From: an uncultured Bacilli bacterium
GTDB lineage: Bacteria; Bacillota_I; Bacilli_A; RFN20; CAG-631
Reading direction: 5' to 3'
Length of the DNA stretch: 64,000 nucleotides
Assembly (NCBI GenBank): GCA_934201705.1
Contig: CAKPXF010000013.1
Location: forward strand, 1 to 64,000
The notes under the pieces were generated by a model. It was not told the origin of the DNA. It ran no database searches and saw only the letters and a program-made list of their open reading frames with translations. How positions within the stretch are numbered: the first letter of the stretch is position 1; every line of letters begins with the position of its first letter. Made by a program: the position numbers and the translations under genes. Below, piece after piece: positions 26,816 through 37,500 of the stretch.

Positions 26816-27583
26816 ATGGATAGTATACTTAAAGACATTGAAAATAAGTTTTCAAGGATATTATTAATTTTATCTATAGTTTCTCTTATAGTGGTAACTC
26901 CTGTTTTTGCATGGCTAACATCATCAAAAAAATATAGTAGGACTGATGACTTAATTATTGATATGCCACCAATTATTTATATTAAAAATGATAAAATGCA
27001 AAATATAACATCCTTTAATTTAGATGGTCTAAAGGTTGGAGAGGAATATAATACACTTTTTTGCGTCGCGCCAGCCAAAATAAATGTTGTCGATTCATTT
27101 TTCTTAGGTCTTGTATATACAGAGAATATGGGAATGGATATGAAATTATACCCTGTGCATTCCATTACTGAAAATCCAGTTTTGGGGCAAGAATCACAAA
27201 TGAGAAATATTAAATTAAATGATGACGAAAATGGAAATGATTTTTATTTTAACTATTTAAAAACTCAAGATTCAGGGGTTCCAAAAATTGATGATACAAC
27301 ATATAGTCATAAAATCACTTATGGTAATTGGGAAAACGAAACAAAGAATCCAGAAGATATAAGTTTAAATATCGGTATATTTAAATCATATAATGGCTTA
27401 AGATTTTCAAAAGCTAGCAAAGATGCAAAAGACTTAGTTATTGATAAACTAAATGACACTGGTCGTTATCGCTTCTTTGTATTAAACATCACTTGGAACA
27501 TAGATCAAACAAATATTCAAAATATTAAAGAAACAGATATTATTTACATTATATCAAAAGGAATTAGAGAAGAAATTAATTAA
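26816..27583 (+). CDS. exported surface protein 2 of the c-di-GMP operon
   Basis: 255 residues. Hydrophobic N-terminal segment (~15-33) ending in VFAWLTSSKKYS, the same FAW-type junction as its neighbour, followed by a beta-rich exported part with little Cys. Distantly similar in layout, though not in sequence, to protein 1 and protein 3, suggesting a set of related fibre subunits. RBS-like GGGTAGGA precedes the ATG. No catalytic motif or wall anchor. Function unknown; surface subunit is inference from signal, operon and regulation. Confidence 0.65.
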   Translation: MDSILKDIENKFSRILLILSIVSLIVVTPVFAWLTSSKKYSRTDDLIIDMPPIIYIKNDKMQNITSFNLDGLKVGEEYNTLFCVAPAKINVVDSFFLGLVYTENMGMDMKLYPVHSITENPVLGQESQMRNIKLNDDENGNDFYFNYLKTQDSGVPKIDDTTYSHKITYGNWENETKNPEDISLNIGIFKSYNGLRFSKASKDAKDLVIDKLNDTGRYRFFVLNITWNIDQTNIQNIKETDIIYIISKGIREEIN

Positions 27584-27601
27584 AAAGAAAGGAATGTTGC
27601 T

Positions 27602-28543
27602 ATGAATGGAAAGGCAAAAATTTATCTATTTGTTATTTTAATGACCATTGCATTATTATTGTCAACTACAGCTATTACAGTCTGGGCAATTTATTTTGCA
27701 AGTGGTAACTTTAAAGATGTCTTTGTTAATAAATCCAATTATTTTATTTCAGATACATTATCTAGCATTTCTTCAATCAATGATGATAAAATAAATATTG
27801 AAACATCTGGTAACAGCAAAACAATTTATATATATAATTTTAATCATAAAACCGGTGATTTTAATGCATTTGATATTACATATGATATTTACGCATGGAC
27901 TGATAATGATTTGAAAAATGGAAGATTTTATTCAATTAGCAATGATGATGGAAGCAATAAAATAGTGTCTAAAAAAGACAATTCAACTCCTATTATTAGT
28001 AATATTATTTTAGATGGAGGTAAAAGAACTACTAAATCGATTACCTTGTCATTTGAACATTTAAATGAAAACGATCTTTTTGAACTTGATACATTAAATA
28101 TTGCTGTTGTTCCAACATCTCCAGCATTTATGAGCCAACATATTTTAGGGGCTTCATTTAAGCCAACTGAAAATCAATCATTTTCATATTCTGGTAAATT
28201 TGTAAATAAAGGAACAAATACACAAGATTATGCAGCATTTATGTATGAAGTTACAACATCAGGAATTGCTCCGGCCGATAATGTCTTTGTTATTATGTGG
28301 AAAGGTGATTATTTAGAATTACTTACGCTAAATGGAAAACCAATTGATAGTACTTCAATTAAAGACATAACAACAAATTCAAATTATAATAAAATGATTT
28401 CTCTTACAGTGCAGTCTTCTCATTTAGACTCATTAACATTTGCAAGAAATACTGCAAATGAAATATGGGATAGTGATGTGACCTTTGACATGTTAGCAAG
28501 CTATGTTTCTATAAATCTTGAAGTTGAAGAGGGTGGTGAATAA
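27602..28543 (+). CDS. exported surface protein 3 of the c-di-GMP operon
   Basis: 313 residues. An N-terminal hydrophobic segment (~8-34, ending TAITVWAIYFASGNF) followed by an Asn/Ser/Asp-rich, beta-rich exported region. No Cys in the mature part and no anchor motif. The junction again has an aromatic W after the hydrophobic core, as in proteins 1 and 2. RBS AAAGGAATG. It ends 1 base before the start of the giant gene, whose RBS (GGGTGGTG) lies in its last codons, so expression is tightly coupled. Confidence 0.65.
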   Translation: MNGKAKIYLFVILMTIALLLSTTAITVWAIYFASGNFKDVFVNKSNYFISDTLSSISSINDDKINIETSGNSKTIYIYNFNHKTGDFNAFDITYDIYAWTDNDLKNGRFYSISNDDGSNKIVSKKDNSTPIISNIILDGGKRTTKSITLSFEHLNENDLFELDTLNIAVVPTSPAFMSQHILGASFKPTENQSFSYSGKFVNKGTNTQDYAAFMYEVTTSGIAPADNVFVIMWKGDYLELLTLNGKPIDSTSIKDITTNSNYNKMISLTVQSSHLDSLTFARNTANEIWDSDVTFDMLASYVSINLEVEEGGE

Positions 28544-28544
28544 A

Positions 28545-31500
28545 ATGAAAAATATAGATATGAATTATTCTATTTATAAAAAAAGAATAAAATTTAATTT
28601 GTTAATTAAGTTTTGTCTTTTTTTAATAATGATGTTATCTACAGTTACAATGATAATTTGTGGAAATAACACAACCATTAATTCTTTAACAGAACCACCT
28701 ACAGATTATGGTAACAACTATGAAGTAGAAAAAATTGATAGTTTAGAAGTTAATAGTGGCTCATTTGAAGGAATTATAAAAAGTGGAGATAAATCATTTG
28801 TATTAGTATACAATTTAGATGAAAATGTCAATGGTCTTATTACATTAGCAAGAATCTCTCAAAATGATAGCCTTAAAGGATATACATTTAATATTGCCTT
28901 TGGTACAAGCGTATCTTTAAATATAAAATATGAAAATAACAATCCTATCTTAAATGAAAGCTTTTTTGGCATTGGTAACTCTAAATTTCCATTTAAGGGC
29001 AACATAATTATTAGTGGCGCTGCTGATACATCTATATATATGGAGGAGAATAATTGGGGATGCTTATTTAATAATTTATCTAATGAAGCCTCAATTATTT
29101 CAGCGTCTAACAACTTTGTTTTACACTCAGCATGTAAAGACATAAACGATACCGAAGTAAATAAAAGATCATTTATGCTTGCTCGTAAAATTACAATTAC
29201 GGAAAATAATAAGGAATTAAATATCAGTGGCTTTCGTTTTGGTGAAAGCGAAGGTACTACGATACAAGGTGCATATGTCATCGATGATGATAATGTAGGA
29301 TTAGTTGCAGGAAGTGTTCAACCATATAATGATGCTACTAGTTTTTCTATCGACTTAACTAATTCAATAACTAATGGTAAATATATTATTAAAAGTAAAA
29401 ATGGTATAGCTGGTGGCTTAATTGGTTATATTGAAAAGAATGCGAATGTTGAAATTGCTTTACCAAATAATTATAATTTTGAAGTTAATTCAAATACCAA
29501 TAACGCTGGCTTATTAATTGGAACAAATAATGGCTCTATTTCATTTTCTAATGATGCTAATCATATTCTTAACGGAACAGTATCTTCACCACTTGCTTCG
29601 GGGCTAATTGGTGAAAATAATGACAATGCATCTGTTTTATTTAATAATAATATATCAATTACGTTAAATTCAGAAGGGGTATATTGTGGAGGGTTAGTAG
29701 GCTATAATCATGGCACTATTCGTACGAATGATGTAACAATTAATAATTCATCATTAAAAGCGACAAATGCTCTTGGTGGGTTTATTGGCATTTCATCATC
29801 AAATGATGAAAATGGTGGTATTGTTATAAATGGAAATATTTTATTAAATAACAATACATTAAATAGTGAAAAAGCACTTTACGTTGGCGGCTTGATTGGT
29901 AGTTTAATTACACAAGAAGATATGACGCTTGAAAACATTAATGTATGTAATACAATAAACTACTCTACAAGTAGCAATAATTGTATAATCGGTGGTTTGA
30001 TTGGCTATCTTCAAGCAAATGGCAATTTCAAATTAAAATTAAATGATAAATCAAAAATATCAATTATTGCAAAGAGTGGTACAATTGGAGGAATAATTGC
30101 TAACATTGATTCCACTAAAGATAAAATGGTCTTGATTGAAGGAAATGGGACTACTAATGATTCACTTGAATTAAATTTAAATATAAAAGCAAATAGCAAT
30201 GTATACCTTGGTGGTATTGCTGGAAAAATAAAAGGCTACACAAAAATAAATAATTTAAAATTAATTAATACTTTTTCAAGTCAAGGCATGTTATATTATG
30301 CTAAGATTGCCCACATAGTATTGGATGATTCAATTCTTGATATTGGCAACATTAACTTAAAAGAAACTAGTTCAATAGGTACAACACTTGTAAATAAAGT
30401 TGGTGAAAGCAAAACAGGAGTTGTTCGTTTGAATGGTGCAATTGATGATACTTCTACAAATATATATCATATTGTTCGTGAGCAAAATTCTTCTCTTATT
30501 TATAAAGATATAAATTGCTCATATAATGCTTCTTCATCAAAATATAATGATATTGGAAATTATGGCCAAATTATTAGAAATGATATCTTAAAAATCATTA
30601 ATTTTAATGATGCTACACATGAAATTTCAATTAAAGAGCCAATAGATGCTCGTGGTGCTATTACTTTAGATAGCAAAGAAGCTTTAGCAAAGCTAGCTAT
30701 TTCATTTTATACAAAGGGTGAAATTTCAGGTGTTGAAGGTGCAACATATAGTCAATTATTTACAAAAAGCATTAATATTACTAATTCAATTTCATTATCT
30801 AATACAGGAATTGAACAAATAACACCAAGCAATAATAATTCAAACTCATACCAAGGAACTATTAATGGAAATAATAATACCATCACCCTTGCTATTGGCG
30901 AGGATATAAACGGAAATATAGTTAGAATTAAAAGTTCAAAAATGCGTGGTGTGGAAATTAATGCACGCAGTTATTTAGGATTATTTGCAAGTATTCATAA
31001 TGCTACAATTAATAATTTAACCATTAATGGTAAGATATCAAGTGAATTATTATCATTTAATCAGTATATTGGTGCTTTTGCAAGTTGTGGAAGTGGCAAC
31101 ATAAAAATAAATAATTGTAAAACAGACATCGAAATAGCCATTGTAAATGGTAGCAATACTGACAAAAAAGAAAAATTATATGTTGGAGGAATGATTGCTA
31201 GTATTGATAATTGTACTTTATTAAATGTGAATAATTGTACATTTAGTGCTAATATTGATGACTCATCTAATTATAGTGGAAATAATCTATCATATGGTGG
31301 ATTTAGTGCAATAGTATTATATAATGGCACTAGCAATATTACTTTTTCATCAAATAGCATAAAAACTACAATTAAAAAAAGTAATAGTAGTAATGAAATA
31401 TTAAAAATAGGGGGATTAATTGCAACACTTACGTGTAATAATTACTCTATAGTTGACCTTAATGGAACAAATGCAGATGTATCAATTAATGTGGCAAATG

Positions 31501-34500
31501 GAGCTAGTGAGGTCGGTGGCATACTTGGTTATGAATTTAACAACTGCAAGATTGATGTTAATAACCATTACACTGGCAATATAAATGTAAATAACGCAAG
31601 CATTGGTGGATTAATCACTAATTTAAATGGTAGATTAAATGTTAATAATGGCTTTAAGCTTGATAATATTAACATTGTATCTCAAGGTAATAATCGTGGC
31701 TTATTATTAGCAAATGGAACAAATGCATTAATAATTATAAATGTTGATCCTTCAGCTTTTAATAATCATATTACTGCCTTAGGCTTTGATTTGTTTGTTG
31801 GAAAAAACATTGAATCTTATTCATCAGTTGATATTGGCTCAAAAGGTGGAATTGTATCAATTGAAACAGGAAGCGGTGAAGGATTGTTACCTAATTCATC
31901 TGGTTGGTACGACTTGATTAAAGATCGTGAAAACACTAAAACAAGATATTATTTTAACATTGCCGCACTTGAAAATAAGACAAATATTAATGAAGCAATA
32001 AATAATCCAATTGATTTATTATATTGGAGCGTTTATAGCTTTGCAAAAAATAGTTTAAATAGTAACGTTAGTAGCGAATTCTTTAAATGTAATGTCAATA
32101 ATATTACTAGTGCTTTAAAGGATATTGATATGACAAACTATTGTTTTTATCCTTCTTATAAGGAAAGTGTTATCATTGATTTAAGTAATAAAACACTAAC
32201 TCTTGGAACATCTATTGTAGAATCAAAGAATCAATTCTTTGGCATTCAAACAGGAATAATATCTGATATCCATTCAAAATCAGCAACAACTAATTCAACA
32301 ATTCAAAATATTAAAATTGCCGGAATAGCTAAATGTATAGATGAAAATTCCGGATCAGGTGCTTTAATTTGTGGCACTGTTTATGGCTCTATTAGTAATT
32401 CTAAACAAAACATTATAAATCTTACTATTAAAAATATTACCATTTCTGGTATTAAGGCTGATAACAACTATATTTATCGTCCTTTAATTGTTAACCAATT
32501 TGGCTCTTATATTGATGTTATAATAAGTGGAATACAGGAAGATAAGGATAAATATCCTAGCGATTCTAAAGTGGCAGCTTCATTATTTGGAAGAGGCGGA
32601 ATCCTTAGTGGAAATTCTCAATCATCATTTATTAAAATGGTCCTATCAAATATAAAGCTTGATGGAAAAAGTGATAGTTCTATTTTTGCAAATTCTACGC
32701 TATTTTATGATGTATCATATGTTAGTGGTACTGGCTCAATTACTTATAATTTCACATTTGCAGAAGACTGGGATAATGAGCATAATGTAACTTATGGCGC
32801 AGAGCTTGAATTAAATGAAAATCAAAGAATGTACTTTGATAAGGATATTTATGTAAATCCTTTAGAAAGGCCAACAGAAGCAAGCAATCCCTACCTATTT
32901 AGTGAAAACTATTTATTTTATGTATTTGTTAAAACAACTGGTGAAACTACAAACTTGAATTTAAGTGTTAACCGTAAGAGTTCAACTTTAACAACTGGTT
33001 GGGGTACTTATAAGCATCCATATATTATTTCATCATCTAGTCAACTTGAAGACTTATCAAATTGGCTTTCTGGAAATAATGTTAGTTTTGCAAATGGATG
33101 GGAAATTAATTTTCCTAAAGATAGAATAGGATCTGTAACAAACTGGAATAAAGATACGACATCTGCAAATAAATTAACTAATTTATCTGAATATAGTACT
33201 ATCCGTTCTTATAATGGAATATTGAAGAATTCTTCAGGAGTTGTACTACAAAAGAAACTATTATTAGATTATTTATCTGGAGCATATTTTAAACTTGCTA
33301 GTGCAAGCGAATTTACATTATCAGCTAGTTATTCTGGTATTGGTTCAGTTACATATCCATTCCATGGTGTAATTGATGGAAGTGGAAGAGTAATTCATAT
33401 GCCAACAAGAGATAATAAAACTCCTGTTGATGAAAATGGCTTTGGATTTATTAATGTAGCAAGTGGATGTGCAATATATAATCTTACTGCAAGTTATGAA
33501 ACAGTATCTCTTTCAAATCAAGAATTTAATGAAAAATCCACTAATACATCTAATCCTACTGAAAAGCCTTCAACATCAATTCCTCATTTTGGTGGAATTA
33601 TTGCTAGAATCGCTGGTGGAGATAATTTGCTTGATGAAGTTAAAGTTTACATCAATAATGAAATTGATTCTGGTGCGATGCATTCTGCAAGTGGTGGTTA
33701 TGTTGGCTTAATTACAGGTGGTGGTGTATTATTAAATAATATTGAGGTAATAACTTCATCAAAATTTAATAAAGATAATAGATTATATCATAACAATTAT
33801 ATAGGTAGAGTGATTCAAGGCTATGCAATGGCTATTGATGGTATAAAATATAATAATAGTAAAGAAATTCCAAATCTTTCAATATGCAGTGACTATGATA
33901 TTCCTGCATTACATTTAAATGATTTTATCTCTCATAAAAAGGGATATAATAATGGCACATTTACTATTGAAAATAAAGAGGATTTGCTAATTTTATCTAT
34001 GGGCATGAATTCTGGAGCCTTTAGAGGAATAGATAGTTCAAATTTTTCATATGGTCCTTCATCACTATCTCGTTTTGGCAATTATAGTCATATCGGTAGT
34101 GATATCGATGGCTTTGTAGATAGCAATGAAAAATACATTGATGATAATAATAGAATTAGTCTTTTAGCTTCATATTTTAATATCACTGAGGACATATTAA
34201 ATAAAGATATATCAATCCAATTAACTTCAAATACTGAATATGATTTAACTGAATATGGTAATTCAATGCGCGGAATTAGTGGAATATATAGTAATTCACC
34301 ATTATATAAAATAAATTATTTTGGTTGTACAAATAGTGTCACTATAAAGTTAAATATGAACATGTATCAATATGTTAACACTACAAGTGATAGTAAGGCT
34401 ATTTTTCAACCAGATAGTATTCTAAGTTATGGATTATTTGGACAAATAAACAGTGATTTTATTGCAGAAAATGTTATTTTCAATGGAAAATTATCACTTC

Positions 34501-37500
34501 AATACATTGACATAAATAATGTTATTATCGAAAAGAATTACTTTAATGCGCTTGATATTAATAGTAATATTTCTTTAAATAACTGCTCTGTTGGAGCATT
34601 AATTGGAAGAACACCATATGCTATCAATTTAGCAAATGTTTGCTTAAATAATATGGAGGTTATTTCTCCAGATATTGCTGGTGGCATTATTGGATTGCAA
34701 TTTTTAGTAAAAAATGCTTCAACTAATAATATTAATGACATAACAATTAACAATTCTTCAGTTCATGGAAGACGTAATGCTGGTGGCATTATTGGATATT
34801 TTAGAAACAATATTTTAGGAAATGTTAATGTTACTAATATAAATATAAATAATTCAATAATTGAAAATATTTTTTCAATAATAGTAAATAAGCAAACTCA
34901 ATATGTTGGAACAGGCGGCGTATTTGGAGTACTTGAAGGAAACGATAGTACAACAACTAATATACAAATAAGTAACTGCTCTATTTTAAAAACTGCCATT
35001 GTTTATTATTCTTGGCGACATCAAGATGTCGCAGCAAATAGAGGCGCAGTTGGCTCTGGGGGAATAATAGGAGTTATAAAAACAACAAATAAGCACCCTA
35101 GCAAGCAAAATGTTTCATTTACTGGATGTACGATAAATGGATGCGTTGTATTTGCATTAGGAAATACTAAAGACAATATGTATTCAACATCTTATCATTA
35201 TGATGTAGTTCCAAATTCTTCTATTACAAACTCACTTTCTGAAGATTTCAAGTCAAAATTAGTATATAATGGTGAAAAGCAATCATCAGTAAAGGTAATT
35301 GCTTATTTGCTTAGTCAAAATTCAAATAATAGAAATGGTTGGGGTGAAGGAACTGCTGGCGGATTTATTGGCTATTGTTCAGCAAATTTAAAATTTGATA
35401 ATTGCAATTTATTAGCAAATGCTGCGCCAGTTGCAATTGCTGGAACTAATAGTTCATCCGGAATTGTTGGTGAAATAAAAGCTGGAATGGCAAGCTTTGA
35501 ATTAAAAAATACAAGCATAAAAACAAATGGCCATGATATGTTTATCATCAGTTATACTCGTTCTGCTGGCGTTATAGTTACTACAGATTCGAATAATACA
35601 AATTACGTGATAAACAACCTACAAATAGCTGGAACTAATGATAATCCAATTAGAATTATTGCAAGTAAATTCCAAAGTAGTGAAGCAGGCGGATTATTTG
35701 CTTCATTTAAATCAAATTCTACTACAATATCTAATTGTAAATTAACAAATTGTATTATAAGTGCTTCCTATGCAAGTGGATTTTTAGAGCAAATCACTAC
35801 TAGTACGAATAATATGTATAGTTTTTATAATATTCATCTTGAAAATAATGTTATTTATAATAAATCAGCCCAAACAGGTTCACTATTCCGTATGTTAAAT
35901 TCTAATTTAACTATTAACTTAAATGGAGCTTATATTGGTAATAACTATATTGCTGGTAATGGTAAAGGAACTGGAACGATGTTTGGTACAAATAATGCCA
36001 TACTAAATGCAAAATATGTTATTTTTGAAGATAATAGAATAAGTAATGGTTCAATTAATAATTATCTATTTACTACATATAAGCTAAATAATGCTAAAGA
36101 TTATTTATCTAGCAATTTAAAAAATTTAGATGCTTCAATTATTGGCTATAGCAACACAGGACAACTAAACGTCATAGCATTAAGCGCGAAATATTCTGAT
36201 GCTAATTTTATTAATAAAGAGCAAAAAAACATTTATAGTTTTTCAACTGGAAAAGAAGTAATTGTCTATGCTGCTTATAATGCTTATAGATATTATACAT
36301 ATAAAGAAGTTGTAAATTTTGATAGTAATTTAACTCCACAAGAAGAAGCAATCGCCAAAATAAGCTATAGCATACTGCTTGATAAAAATGCAAATACAAT
36401 TTATGGTGATAGCACATTTGCTGGCAATCCTAGTAGCATTAATGCCTTAAAATGGTATGAAGCCAATAAAGAATACATATTTGATGGTACATCATTACTT
36501 ATCACTTTAAAAGATAAAAATAATGGTTTTACAATAAATGAAAGAATGATAATGGTTAATTTAACTACAGATATCGATAATACCCTTAAAAATTATATAA
36601 ACATGCTGACAAATAATGGATTTAAGCAAGCATATACAAATAATAAAGTAAATGTGAAGGCAATACGTTATTATGTAGATGAAAATGGAGCTTTAACAAC
36701 TGCCAAAGAAAATGGAAAAGAATTAGAAGGAAGTGTTGTCTTTGAAAACAATAAATTCTATAATGGTGTTTATGATAGCTTAGATGAAACAAATAAAACT
36801 ATTACCATACTTTATTTAGAATTTCTAGATGCTAATGATAATATTGCATATACAATGCATATTCCATTATTCTATCAACGTTCAATTTCAATGAAAATAT
36901 TCGTTAAGCCAGTTGAAGGTGAAGAATATTACTTGCCTTCATTTATTGATCCAAATAGCGAACCACGCGTTAATGCATTGCAAACTAGCGTTTCATTTGC
37001 AAGTCCATTTACTTTATATGTTGAATATAATTATGATAGAATGATAAACGAGCTTGGGGATGATTTTAGTAATTTTAAAAAAGTAATTGAATTAACAACG
37101 CCAGGAGGAATAAGTGATGAAAATGCAAAAATTGAGAAAGATACATCGTTTATTCTAATAGATTTAAATAGTAGCAGTCCAAAAGGTTACAAATACTACA
37201 AATTAAAATTAGATAAGGATGAAAGATTCATTCGATTCGAATCATTTACTGATTTTGGTTTAGTAAATCTTCAAGAAATTAAAAAAGTTGGTGAAAAATT
37301 AGCAAATGATAAACGTATTTGTAAAGATACTAATGCTGAAGGTTGTATTTATTGTGAAAAATATCTATTAGTGGTTTTCCCGGTTAATTCAGCTGATGAA
37401 AATACTATGACTTACAATATGAAAGCAACTATTGATGAAGAGCAAAGAAAAGAAACAAATATTACAGTCAAAGCTAATCACGTTATCGGTCAAATATCAT